Origin: an uncultured Alphaproteobacteria bacterium
Lineage (GTDB): Bacteria; Pseudomonadota; Alphaproteobacteria; RF32; CAG-239
Length of the DNA stretch: 12,569 nt
Direction of reading: 5' to 3'
NCBI GenBank assembly: GCA_904501925.1
Contig: CAJGCO010000029.1
Location: forward strand, 1 to 12,569
Part shown: one piece after another, positions 1-7,255 of the stretch
Layout: every line of letters begins with the position of its first letter
How positions within the stretch are numbered: the first letter of the stretch is position 1
Notes under the pieces: generated by a model
Told to the model about the DNA's origin: nothing
The model's database searches: none
What the model saw: the letters and a program-made list of their open reading frames with translations, nothing else
Position numbers and translations under genes: made by a program

Positions 1-95
1 GAATCGGCAAAAAACGACACCAAATGACAAGGTGCAAGAGCTTGAGAGTCTAGACGAAAAACAAAGCAAACCCAGAAAAACCAAGCCCTTGCGAA
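1..95. other. Left-edge segment with no supported gene
   Basis: This stretch lies downstream of the tRNA-Lys 3' end and is less AT-rich than what follows. On the plus strand one frame ends at a TGA at 25-27, which could be the last codons of a gene entering from the left. A second plus frame stays open through the antisense of the tRNA to 132 and is Lys/Glu/Gln-rich. The minus strand is also open across it. Nothing decides between these, and the tRNA-overlapping frame is a well-known kind of false ORF. No convincing T-tract terminator for the tRNA is visible. Confidence 0.25.
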
Positions 96-171
96 TGGTA
101 GGCGCGTGGGGGTTCGAACCCCAGACCCACTGATTAAGAGTCAGTTGCTCTACCAACTGAGCTACGCACCC
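96..171 (-). tRNA. tRNA-Lys, anticodon CTT, CCA encoded
   Basis: A complete cloverleaf reads on the minus strand from 171 to 99, followed by CCA at 98-96. The 7-bp acceptor pairs GGGTGCG with CGCGCCT, starting with a G-U pair, and the discriminator is A. The D arm has the usual AGCTCAGTTGGTAGAGC. The anticodon arm is a 5-bp stem with loop CTCTTAA, giving anticodon CTT (plus positions 136-138), which reads the lysine codon AAG. The T arm is a 5-bp stem around TTCGAAC. The body is 73 nt before CCA. It is divergent from the cca gene. Confidence 0.97.
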
Positions 172-183
172 ATAACTTTAGCC

Positions 184-211
184 ACTATATCCAATAGAAT
201 TTTAATTGCAA
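184..211 (-). promoter_or_regulatory. Probable promoter of tRNA-Lys
   Basis: On the minus strand a -35 box TTGCAA (211-206) is followed after 16 bp by a -10 box TATAGT (189-184), five of six matches to TATAAT. Transcription would start about 5-6 bp ahead of the tRNA 5' end at 171, as expected for a tRNA gene with a short leader. Confidence 0.55.
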
Positions 212-260
212 TATATTTTTTCAAAAAAATATACATTTTTTATAAAAGTCTAAAAAAATA

Positions 261-289
261 TTGCCAAATAAAAGAGTTACTATTATATA
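261..289 (+). promoter_or_regulatory. Candidate promoter of cca
   Basis: TTGCCA (261-266), a 17-bp spacer and TATATA (284-289) precede the cca start by about 25 bp. In such AT-rich DNA chance matches are common, so this rests on correct spacing and position between two divergent genes. Confidence 0.35.
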
Positions 290-313
290 AGATAGAATAT
301 CAAAGGAGAAAAT

Positions 314-1561
314 ATGCATATATATATAGTTGGTGGAAGAGTTAGGGACGAAATAATAGGGACTTCTCCCAAGGATACGGATTATGTAGTAACAGGAACC
401 ACCGAAGAGGAAATGCTAGAAAATGGCTATAAAAAAGTAGGAAAAAGCTTTCCTGTTTTTATAGATACCAAAACAAATGAAGAATATGCACTAGCGAGAA
501 AAGATATAAAAACCGGAAAAGGTCACAGAGATTTTGAATTTATATTTACTCCAGATATAACTTTAGAAGAAGATTCTATTCGTCGTGATTTTACCTGTAA
601 TGCATTGTATAAGGATACAATTACAGGAGAAGTAATTGATTATCATAATGGAATAGAAGATATTAAAAATAAGGTGTTGCGCCATATTTCTCCACATTTT
701 GTAGAAGATCCTTTAAGAGTGTTGAGAATGTGTAGGTTTTCAGCAGAATTAAATTTTAGTGTAGCCAAAGAAACAATGGATTTATGTAAAAAAATGGTAG
801 GAGAGGGTGCTCTATCAAATTTAAGTAAAGACAGGGTTTGGCAAGAGTTTGAAAAAGCGTTAAAATCTCCATATTTTTATAATTTTATAAAAAGAGCAAG
901 AGAGTGTGGATTACTAGAACAATTGTTACCGGAAGTAGATAAATTATGGAGTGTTCCTGAAAGAACAGATTACCATCCAGAAGGTAATAGCGGTGAACAT
1001 ACAATGCTTGCTCTAAAGGCAACGCAAAGTTGCGATTCTATAGTAAATTTTGCTGTTTTAATGCATGATATAGGAAAGACTGCAACAAATCCTGATAATT
1101 GGCCATCACATAAAGGACATAATGAATTAGGAATTAATGTATTAAATGCAATAGTAAAAAGATTGAATATTCCGTCAAAATACAAATCATTTGCAGCATT
1201 TTCAATACAAAATCATATGATATACCATAAAAGACTTAAAGAAAATCAAGAAGAGTTAGCAAAGATTGCTTATATGTTATCAACAAGGTATAATAAACAG
1301 TATCAATCTCGCTTCATACGGGTATTAGCATCAGATATGCAAGGACGAGCAAAATTAGATTTTACAAAAGAAAAGGAAGAGTTTTCCAAGTTTGATAAAT
1401 ATTTTACTCAAATAATAAAAGCGATTGAAAATAAAAAATTAAGTTCACTTCCAAATTTTGAAGAAAGACTAAGAAAATCAGCAAATAAAAAGGAAACAAA
1501 AGTAAAGCTATTAGATGAATATATAAAAAATATTGTAAAAGAAAATCCATATAATGAGTAA
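314..1561 (+). CDS. cca: Multifunctional CCA-adding enzyme (tRNA nucleotidyltransferase with HD domain)
   Basis: Builds or repairs the 3'-terminal CCA of tRNAs from CTP and ATP without a nucleic acid template, in the cytoplasm. It is a class II nucleotidyltransferase: the flexible-loop motif GGRVRD is at residues 7-12, and the metal-binding pair D21/D23 is in KDTDYVV. RRDFTCNALY (90-99) supplies the B motif. EDPLRVLRMCRFSAE (131-145) continues the neck, with nucleotide recognition at about 165-180 (DRVW). An HD phosphohydrolase domain follows, with H221, H229, H251-D252 (MHDIGK), H266 and H269. The 415 residues match the E. coli enzyme (about 412) along the whole length, including SFPVF and EEYALAR, so it is of the bifunctional E. 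coli type. AAGGAG five bases before the ATG sets the start. No frameshift; all key residues are present. Confidence 0.95.
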   Translation: MHIYIVGGRVRDEIIGTSPKDTDYVVTGTTEEEMLENGYKKVGKSFPVFIDTKTNEEYALARKDIKTGKGHRDFEFIFTPDITLEEDSIRRDFTCNALYKDTITGEVIDYHNGIEDIKNKVLRHISPHFVEDPLRVLRMCRFSAELNFSVAKETMDLCKKMVGEGALSNLSKDRVWQEFEKALKSPYFYNFIKRARECGLLEQLLPEVDKLWSVPERTDYHPEGNSGEHTMLALKATQSCDSIVNFAVLMHDIGKTATNPDNWPSHKGHNELGINVLNAIVKRLNIPSKYKSFAAFSIQNHMIYHKRLKENQEELAKIAYMLSTRYNKQYQSRFIRVLASDMQGRAKLDFTKEKEEFSKFDKYFTQIIKAIENKKLSSLPNFEERLRKSANKKETKVKLLDEYIKNIVKENPYNE

Positions 1562-1664
1562 ATAGTTTTTGTGTAAATCATAAATAATACTTTAAAAAAA
1601 GGAAAAATAAGTTTAAATTTATTATGAAAACTGTGTTTTTAACTTATTAAATTATGGTGTTGTT

Positions 1665-4600
1665 ATGAAAAAAACTCTTAAATTATCTTTGTTTTTTAGT
1701 GTATCAATTATATCTATAGCATTTGCTAATGAGTTAAGTAATACATATACACTCGATGAAGCTAAAACCCAAGAATATGAGTTAAAAAATAAACTAATAG
1801 AAAATAGTGATGTTAAAGTTGTTGAAAATAATCAAGAGCAACCAATCGATGATAAAACTCTAGTTCCAAATATAATAAAAGAGGAAATAGAAGGGGGATA
1901 TGTAGAAAAATTAGTTGATGAAAATAATTTAGTAATAGCTGAAAAAACAATAATAAATGGCGAGATTACTAAAAAGGTTTTATATTACTATCATCCTAAT
2001 AAACAAATATCTAAGAAAATATTAGCGTCAAATAATGATAGTGGCTTTTATGCTGAAGAGTTTTATACAAACGGAAATATATCATCAAAAGTATCATACT
2101 TAAATGATGAAAATAAAATAGGGAAAGAAAAAAAGTACGATATAAATGGTGTACTACGTCAAGAAATTCCATGGGAAATTATAAAGGAAGATGAGAATAA
2201 ACCATTTAGTGAAAGAAGAAGTATCCGTAAAGGAAAAGTGTTAACGTATTATCCAAATGGTAAAAAAGCAGCATCATTTAGTGTAGGATATGCTGGAGAT
2301 AATGTTTTTTATAATCAAAAAGGTCAAGAAATTAAAATAATTAAAAATAAAGAAATTTTGGATTTTTCAGATAAAAATCATATTTCTAATTGTGGTGATA
2401 TAACTATTCAGTTAAGTCTAGAAGAATTAGTTAGTTTATATGAGGATGAAGGAGATATATCATATAACAACTGTGGTATACCATATAAAGAATTATTTGT
2501 TAATGAAGTTGTGGATGTAAATAATAAATTATCAACTGTAATTAGTTATGATGAAACAGGTATGGTAAGAAAAATTGTTCCATATAATAGAGGATTAAAA
2601 AATGGTAAGGTAGAAAAATTTGATGCCAACGGTAATTTAACTGCTCAGATAAATTATGAAAAAGGGGTAAAGCAAGGGTATGCTATTGGATATTTTCCAA
2701 CTAAAGAAATAGCATTTAAAAAATATTATGAAAATAATAAAGTAGTAGATAAGTTAAATTGCTATTTTCCTAATGGAGATATAGCTGCAAGCATAAGTTA
2801 TAAAGATGGTCTAAAAGATGGGGTGGCAAATATAACCAGTCCAACACCTCAAGAAATAACATATAAAAACGGAGAAATTGTAAGAGATAATACATCAAAT
2901 AAACGTAAAATTTTATCTCTTAATTCAATGTTAGCTAAAGTTGATAGTAAGTGCTTAGATATATCTTCAAAAATTAAAGAAATCGAGCAAGATATTAAGA
3001 TTAAAGAAAATAATATAAGTAAAGCATTAAGCGTTAAAGCACCAGAAGGTTGTGAAGATTTATCAAAATATGTTGCTAAACAAAGTAAGTATTGGTGCTT
3101 TGTTGATAATGTGGTTAAAGGCAGTTACGATCCTTCATATAATAAAGGAGAGTATTCTGTTGTAACATATTATGGTGATGCTAAAAACAAAGAATACGAA
3201 GTAGGATATTTAAATAAAAAACTTCAAGGAATAACTAAAAAATATGATACTAAAGGTAATACAATTGCTGAAATGAGTTATAATCAAGGAGAATTATCAG
3301 ATAATTCTCGTAGTTATAATGATAATGGTAGTGTTGAAAATATAATATCAATATATGATAATCAAAAATTGTATAATAGCTATTCAGATGATGGTGTATT
3401 ATTATTTAGCAATACTTATGATAATGATGTTTTAGCTCATTCTTTCATATCTAATCCTGAGAAAAATAAAGATACATATGTAAAATATTATCAAGGAAAG
3501 CTAGATAATATAAAAGAAGTAAATGCCAAAAATCCGAGCAATTATGTAGAATATAATTTAGCTTTAGGTGAATATAGTATATATAAAGATAAAAATTTAA
3601 TACGCGGTGGTAATATTTGTGGTTATGAAAAAATATCAGATGATATAGAAGTAATTAAAGCAGTGCCAACGCCAACAAATGTTGTATTAGAAGAAACTAA
3701 AAAAGAAGAAACAATATTACCATCAAATAATGTAGAGCAAATCAATAATGAAAATAAAGAACTTATAGAAAGTTTGAAAAAACTAGATGAAGAAATAAAA
3801 GCAATTGCAAAAGAAAGTGAAGATAAAAATATTGTAAAAGAAATTGATGAAAATAAATTAAACATAGATAATGTTGTTCCATCAAATGTAGATGTTGACG
3901 TTAAAAAAGATATTGCAAATTTAGAAGCAAACATTAATCAAATTAAAGAAGTTGTAAATGCAACCCAAGAAGTATCGGAAATTGAATTACATATTAATGA
4001 TGACAATGCTATTCCTCCAGTAATAGACCATAAAGATGCCCCAATCATTGAAGGAATAGAAACTCTTGAAGAATTAGAAATACAACAAAAAACATCAGAA
4101 TATAAGCTTGATGATGAGATGATTAAAGTTAAAACTAAAACTGATTTAGCTTCACAAAATATTGGTCCTGTATCTCATCCAGCAATAAGTTCTTTATCAG
4201 ATACAGTATCTAAGTCAAAAGTAGATGTTGAGGAAACTAAATCGTTTGATAATGCAGATGAAAAAATTGAAAAAATATATTATCCAAACAATAAGCTTCG
4301 AAAAACAATAAAAACAATAGGTTCGAGAACTAAAGAGGTTAAAGAATATTCTAAAACAGGTCTTTTGTTAAAAGATACTATATATAATGACGATGATATT
4401 ATAATTGAAAAATATTCAGGTTCAGGTGATATAAGTAGAAAGACCCGTAAAAATTATTCAGATAATGTTATAGACGCTTTTATTTCAAGGGTAGATTTTT
4501 ATAATACAGGAAAACCAAGATATAAAGTATCAAAAGTTGATAATATATTATTATTTAATGAAAATAGCTATTATACAAATGGTGAACTAAAAGAAGAGGT

Positions 4601-5204
4601 GTTCCAAAATTCTCCTTTAGTGTTTACAACAATATCTTATGATAAAAATGGTCAAAAGCAAAGAGAACAAGTCTTATATGGTATGAATGTATTTGATATA
4701 GCATATAAAGATAATAATGTGATATTTGTGAAAATAAATAATGATGAACTTCCTTCAAGTTATGCTAATAATAAAGATAGTATATTAAAAGATAGTTCAA
4801 AAGCATATAATCAAAACAAAGAATTAGTTGGAGAATTTAATGTAAATGATAAACAAACAACTATTATTGAATATGATCAAGACAATAAAATTAAGTCTGA
4901 AATTGTTTTATTTAATAATGGTGAGATTACTCTAAAAACATATACTAAAGAACAAGAGTTAGATAAATTTGCATATCTAACTAGTGATGGTAAACTTTAT
5001 ATTCAAAAACCAGAAGTTAGGGTGATACCAAATTATAGAGAACGTTATTGGGTCGATTATAATAATCCAAATTGGGTAGAAAATACAGATAAGTATTCAA
5101 TAAAATCAATCGGAAAATTAAACCTTGATATTATCGCTTATATGTTAACAGAACTAAAAATTGAAACACCAGAAATTATAAAGCAACTTTATTCTAAATA
5201 TTAA
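1665..5204 (+). CDS. Very large exported MORN-2 (YwqK-like) repeat protein
   Basis: Function unknown. Residues 1-21 form a signal peptide (Lys at 2-3, hydrophobic 5-20, likely cleavage after AFA), so the product probably lies in the periplasm, outer membrane or outside. The body is made of repeats of the form Y-x-x-x-G-x-[IVL], typical of MORN_2 units: for example YTNGNIS (134), YDINGVL (158), YYPNGKK (195), FDANGNL (319), YFPNGDI (367), YDTKGNT (527), YNDNGSV (551). A second array runs from about 870 to 1110 (YYPNNKL, YSGSGDI, YYTNGEL, YDKNGQK). Residues about 415-455 are probably coiled coil. Residues about 660-865 are an acidic, Glu/Lys/Asn-rich, partly helical spacer. There are seven Cys (243, 270, 366, 430, 463, 478, 652), all before the second array. 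Databases often label such proteins 'YwqK family antitoxin', but no toxin partner is seen here. No good Shine-Dalgarno precedes the ATG; the signal peptide supports this start. Confidence 0.85.
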   Translation: MKKTLKLSLFFSVSIISIAFANELSNTYTLDEAKTQEYELKNKLIENSDVKVVENNQEQPIDDKTLVPNIIKEEIEGGYVEKLVDENNLVIAEKTIINGEITKKVLYYYHPNKQISKKILASNNDSGFYAEEFYTNGNISSKVSYLNDENKIGKEKKYDINGVLRQEIPWEIIKEDENKPFSERRSIRKGKVLTYYPNGKKAASFSVGYAGDNVFYNQKGQEIKIIKNKEILDFSDKNHISNCGDITIQLSLEELVSLYEDEGDISYNNCGIPYKELFVNEVVDVNNKLSTVISYDETGMVRKIVPYNRGLKNGKVEKFDANGNLTAQINYEKGVKQGYAIGYFPTKEIAFKKYYENNKVVDKLNCYFPNGDIAASISYKDGLKDGVANITSPTPQEITYKNGEIVRDNTSNKRKILSLNSMLAKVDSKCLDISSKIKEIEQDIKIKENNISKALSVKAPEGCEDLSKYVAKQSKYWCFVDNVVKGSYDPSYNKGEYSVVTYYGDAKNKEYEVGYLNKKLQGITKKYDTKGNTIAEMSYNQGELSDNSRSYNDNGSVENIISIYDNQKLYNSYSDDGVLLFSNTYDNDVLAHSFISNPEKNKDTYVKYYQGKLDNIKEVNAKNPSNYVEYNLALGEYSIYKDKNLIRGGNICGYEKISDDIEVIKAVPTPTNVVLEETKKEETILPSNNVEQINNENKELIESLKKLDEEIKAIAKESEDKNIVKEIDENKLNIDNVVPSNVDVDVKKDIANLEANINQIKEVVNATQEVSEIELHINDDNAIPPVIDHKDAPIIEGIETLEELEIQQKTSEYKLDDEMIKVKTKTDLASQNIGPVSHPAISSLSDTVSKSKVDVEETKSFDNADEKIEKIYYPNNKLRKTIKTIGSRTKEVKEYSKTGLLLKDTIYNDDDIIIEKYSGSGDISRKTRKNYSDNVIDAFISRVDFYNTGKPRYKVSKVDNILLFNENSYYTNGELKEEVFQNSPLVFTTISYDKNGQKQREQVLYGMNVFDIAYKDNNVIFVKINNDELPSSYANNKDSILKDSSKAYNQNKELVGEFNVNDKQTTIIEYDQDNKIKSEIVLFNNGEITLKTYTKEQELDKFAYLTSDGKLYIQKPEVRVIPNYRERYWVDYNNPNWVENTDKYSIKSIGKLNLDIIAYMLTELKIETPEIIKQLYSKY

Positions 5205-5208
5205 AATA

Positions 5209-5236
5209 TTGACTTTAAATATGGAAGGATTATACA
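5209..5236 (+). promoter_or_regulatory. Probable promoter of the 5286-5669 gene
   Basis: TTGACT (5209-5214), a 16-bp spacer and TATACA (5231-5236) lie just after the stop codon of the MORN-repeat gene. The -35 box matches the consensus at five of six positions. This would give the following small gene its own transcript with a leader of about 40 nt. A tiny frame MFY-stop (5259-5270) sits in that leader, with no evidence that it matters. Confidence 0.5.
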
Positions 5237-5285
5237 TCAAAAATAATATATAATTTTTATGTTTTATTAATTGCAGCAAATAATT

Positions 5286-5669
5286 ATGGATAATCAAGCT
5301 CAAATGATTAAACATCATCTCTACCTCGCTCATGAAAAAGATGATGTTAGAGTGCTTAACGGGTTAAAGGTCTACATTGAAAAAACACCTCTTAATGAAG
5401 ATGCTCAGATAGAACTTATCAAAGCATTAGAATTTAAGAATGGTAGGGATAGTCTGTTGGATGGCTATGAAAAACTAGTAATTCTTGCCGGTCAACTCAA
5501 TGAGTTTACACCAAAAGCAGAGCGAATGCTTCTTCTGTCAAATGCTCATGAGGTTATATTGAGTTACATCAAAACTTCTAAGAATTTATTAAAAGAAGAT
5601 CGCTTGCTGTTTTACAGAAGAAATCCTCAAGAAATGGCCGCATACGTGCAGCGTTACTCAAAAGGTTAA
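5286..5669 (+). CDS. Hypothetical alpha-helical protein, about 127 residues
   Basis: I do not recognise the family. The product is a soluble, mostly helical protein with no signal peptide, membrane segment or cysteine; its C-terminal part is basic (YIKTSKNLLKEDRLLFYRR). The frame also has an upstream in-frame TTG at 5271, which would add five residues (132 in all). The ATG at 5286 is preferred because neither start has a Shine-Dalgarno sequence and ATG is the commoner codon. Base use is less extreme than in the preceding gene. A promoter-like sequence just upstream and a perfect terminator two bases after the stop support a real, separately transcribed gene. Its role cannot be inferred from neighbours. 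Confidence 0.75.
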   Translation: MDNQAQMIKHHLYLAHEKDDVRVLNGLKVYIEKTPLNEDAQIELIKALEFKNGRDSLLDGYEKLVILAGQLNEFTPKAERMLLLSNAHEVILSYIKTSKNLLKEDRLLFYRRNPQEMAAYVQRYSKG

Positions 5670-5670
5670 A

Positions 5671-5704
5671 AAAATCCCCAAAGACTTTTCTTTGGGGATT
5701 TTTT
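5671..5704. terminator. Bidirectional intrinsic terminator
   Basis: A perfect 13-bp stem (5671-5683 with 5690-5702; core ATCCCCAAAG) has a six-base loop ACTTTT. A T run follows on the plus strand and seven A (5668-5674) provide the T run for the minus strand. It separates the convergent hypothetical gene (+) and the nitroreductase (-) and probably serves both. Confidence 0.92.
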
Positions 5705-5710
5705 AATAAA

Positions 5711-6241
5711 CTAGAATTTCTCCCAGTGAATTTTCTCAAGACGTAGTCTATCATGAGGAACTCTAGGTTCTTCATCTGGATATCCAACAGTAACAATAGA
5801 AATAGGAAGCATTGTTTCAGGCATATTGAATTTTTCTCTTAGAGTATTAATAACAGAAGGCATAGGAGCTGCACCACAAAAACAAGCACCAAGTCCTTTT
5901 GCATGACATGCTAGTAAGAGATTTTGAGCAGCCAGAGAGCCATCAATTTGCGCAAAGTTCCAATCTTCTTTTTCTCTATGGAAAGATTCTTCCATATCAG
6001 CGCAAACAATAATAGCACAAGAAGCATCTTTGGCAAAAGTTGTCCAAGGTTGGAACGATCTAAATCCAGCTAAAACTTCTTTATCCTCAATTACAAGAAA
6101 ATGCCAAGGTTGTTTATTATGAGCAGAGGGAGCATAACTAGCAGCTCTAATTAACTCTAATATTTGTTCTTTTGTAAGTCTTTTATTTGGATCGTACTTT
6201 CTAACAGATCTACGACTTAACAGGCCTTCATATAATTCCAT
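5711..6241 (-). CDS. Nitroreductase family FMN-dependent oxidoreductase
   Basis: Probably an NAD(P)H-dependent flavoenzyme that reduces nitro compounds, quinones or similar substrates; the physiological substrate cannot be read from sequence. At 176 residues it is of the short single-domain form, active as a homodimer in the family. FMN-binding features are the N-terminal RRSVRKY (10-16), the segment APSAHNKQPW (37-46), the helix with AAQNLLLACHAKGLGACF (104-121), and GYP (153-155) with basic residues near 165-167. AGGAGA (6247-6252) five bases before the ATG fixes the start. It lies 14 bp after the 201-residue gene, so the two are probably one operon, ending at the terminator at 5671-5704. 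It is more likely accessory redox metabolism than a dedicated pathway step. Confidence 0.9.
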   Translation of the reverse strand: MELYEGLLSRRSVRKYDPNKRLTKEQILELIRAASYAPSAHNKQPWHFLVIEDKEVLAGFRSFQPWTTFAKDASCAIIVCADMEESFHREKEDWNFAQIDGSLAAQNLLLACHAKGLGACFCGAAPMPSVINTLREKFNMPETMLPISIVTVGYPDEEPRVPHDRLRLEKIHWEKF

Positions 6242-6255
6242 TTTTGTCTCCTATA

Positions 6256-6861
6256 TTAATTAACAGTCCTCTGTATGTTATCAATGCGAGGTAAAACAAA
6301 ATAATTTATTAAGAAACTAATTGTTTCCTCAACTTTTTCGTCCATATTAACAATAATTGAATATATATCATCATTATCATTAGATTTAGTTAGTTTTTGG
6401 GCTAATAAGTAATAAGCATCAGCCATATCAGAGAGCGAGTTTATAAGTTCTGCCGTGAAATTTGGAATATTAAGAGTTTGTAACCCTCCCCAAAATCCTT
6501 CAACAAAACCAAATTCAATTTGTCTGCTTCGCTCTTCGCAAAGAGTGATCAAATCTTCCTTGCTAGCTTTTTTAACTTTGGGTAATTTAAGTTTATTTGC
6601 TTTAACTACAAAAAACATTTCATCCCATAATCCCATAAAAAACTTAAAAAACAATTCTGCTTCAGATTTTGTTTCAAGTCTTGGTTGTTGGTTGTCTCTA
6701 AAAAATGAAGAAATAACATCAGTAGGTCTGAGGTCATTATTGGGACTACAAATAGCACCAGCAAACTTTAACTTAACAATTTCAATATCACTAGGGCACT
6801 TATAATGCTCTAGAAAACGTTTAAATTTCTCATCACCAATATATGTATTTTCAATTTGCAT
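6256..6861 (-). CDS. Hypothetical protein, 201 residues, upstream of nitroreductase
   Basis: No confident family. It is soluble and predicted largely helical, without signal peptide or membrane segment. The aromatic-rich stretch FFKFFMGLWDEMFFVVK (71-87) and GFVEGFWGGLQTL (118-130) are the most distinctive parts. The pattern of an N-terminal helix pair with LKFAGAICSP (31-40) and a later G-F-x-x-G-x-x-x-G helix is faintly like the UPF0149 (YecA/YgfB) family, but I would not assign it on that alone. Only a weak purine-rich sequence (GAAGAAG) precedes the ATG. The 14-bp gap to the nitroreductase suggests co-transcription. It is divergent from the lipoprotein gene across 58 bp. Confidence 0.75.
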   Translation of the reverse strand: MQIENTYIGDEKFKRFLEHYKCPSDIEIVKLKFAGAICSPNNDLRPTDVISSFFRDNQQPRLETKSEAELFFKFFMGLWDEMFFVVKANKLKLPKVKKASKEDLITLCEERSRQIEFGFVEGFWGGLQTLNIPNFTAELINSLSDMADAYYLLAQKLTKSNDNDDIYSIIVNMDEKVEETISFLINYFVLPRIDNIQRTVN

Positions 6862-6884
6862 TTTAATTCTTCTTCATATATAAT
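6856..6884 (+). promoter_or_regulatory. Candidate promoter of the lipoprotein/phosphomannomutase pair
   Basis: TTGCAT (6856-6861) and a perfect TATAAT (6879-6884) are separated by 17 bp, about 35 bp before the lipoprotein start. The -35 box overlaps the start codon of the divergent 201-residue gene, so the two directions could interfere. Confidence 0.45.
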
Positions 6885-6905
6885 CATTTTCATACATAAT
6901 CTAAT

Positions 6906-6910
6906 AGGAG
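6906..6910 (+). promoter_or_regulatory. Ribosome binding site supporting a TTG start
   Basis: AGGAG lies nine bases before the TTG at 6920. No in-frame ATG follows before the lipobox cysteine, so this site makes TTG the likely initiation codon. Confidence 0.7.
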
Positions 6911-6919
6911 TTTTACAAA

Positions 6920-7231
6920 TTGTCTAGATTAAAATTATTGTTGTTCTTATTTACTGTTGTTTTTATATCTTCATGTTCTCAATTTAGAGCATTTGAAGAT
7001 AGAAGAAGAGAACCAGGTACCCAATACTTATATTCAGGTTCATCAAAACCAAATGCTCCAGTAATCTGTTATAATCCATTATTTTATAATGATGAAGAAG
7101 TATTAAAAATGGCTGACGATATCTGTAAGAAAAATGATATAAATACAACAGCCGTATTTGTGAATAAAGATAATTTTAGTTGCCGATTGTTTATTCCTAC
7201 CAAAGCTTACTATAAGTGTGGAGCCAAATAA
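6920..7231 (+). CDS. Small cysteine-rich lipoprotein of unknown function
   Basis: The first 19 residues are a lipoprotein signal: MSRLK, a hydrophobic core LLLFLFTVVF and FISSC with the lipidated Cys at 19. After Lgt/Lsp processing an envelope protein of about 85 residues remains, probably on the inner or outer membrane facing the periplasm. The lipobox is a little off the usual L-[AS]-[GA]-C, having I-S-S-C. Four further cysteines (50, 69, 88, 100) are spaced evenly as C-x18-C-x18-C-x11-C and could form two disulfides. I do not recognise the domain. It starts at TTG with a good AGGAG site. The phosphomannomutase-like gene begins 24 bp downstream on the same strand, so the two are probably one transcript, though a functional link is not shown. 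Confidence 0.8.
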   Translation: MSRLKLLLFLFTVVFISSCSQFRAFEDRRREPGTQYLYSGSSKPNAPVICYNPLFYNDEEVLKMADDICKKNDINTTAVFVNKDNFSCRLFIPTKAYYKCGAK

Positions 7232-7242
7232 CTAAGCCCACT

Positions 7243-7251
7243 TTAAGGAGG
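7243..7251 (+). promoter_or_regulatory. Near-perfect Shine-Dalgarno before the phosphomannomutase-like gene
   Basis: TAAGGAGGT is a full complement to the 16S rRNA 3' end, four bases before the ATG at 7256. It is the strongest ribosome binding site in the window and suggests high translation of this gene. Confidence 0.85.
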
Positions 7252-7255
7252 TAAA

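Noticed and set aside
106..345. A 79-residue plus-strand frame and an open frame at 2-132 across the tRNA
   Set aside because: Both are translations of the antisense of the tRNA-Lys gene (the familiar RTPDPLIKSQLLYQLSY and WGFEPQTH patterns) and are not protein genes.
1624..1650. An eight-codon leader peptide before the MORN-repeat gene
   Set aside because: No properly spaced ribosome binding site and no attenuator-like hairpins; very short frames are expected by chance in this AT-rich gap.
3623..3934. A 103-residue minus-strand frame rich in Ser/Phe
   Set aside because: It is the antisense of the Lys/Glu-rich spacer of the MORN-repeat gene; its composition follows from that coding strand.
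1665..5204. Reading the YwqK-like protein as the antitoxin of a toxin-antitoxin pair
   Set aside because: The family label is not functional evidence; there is no small toxin-like partner beside it, and the protein is very large and exported.
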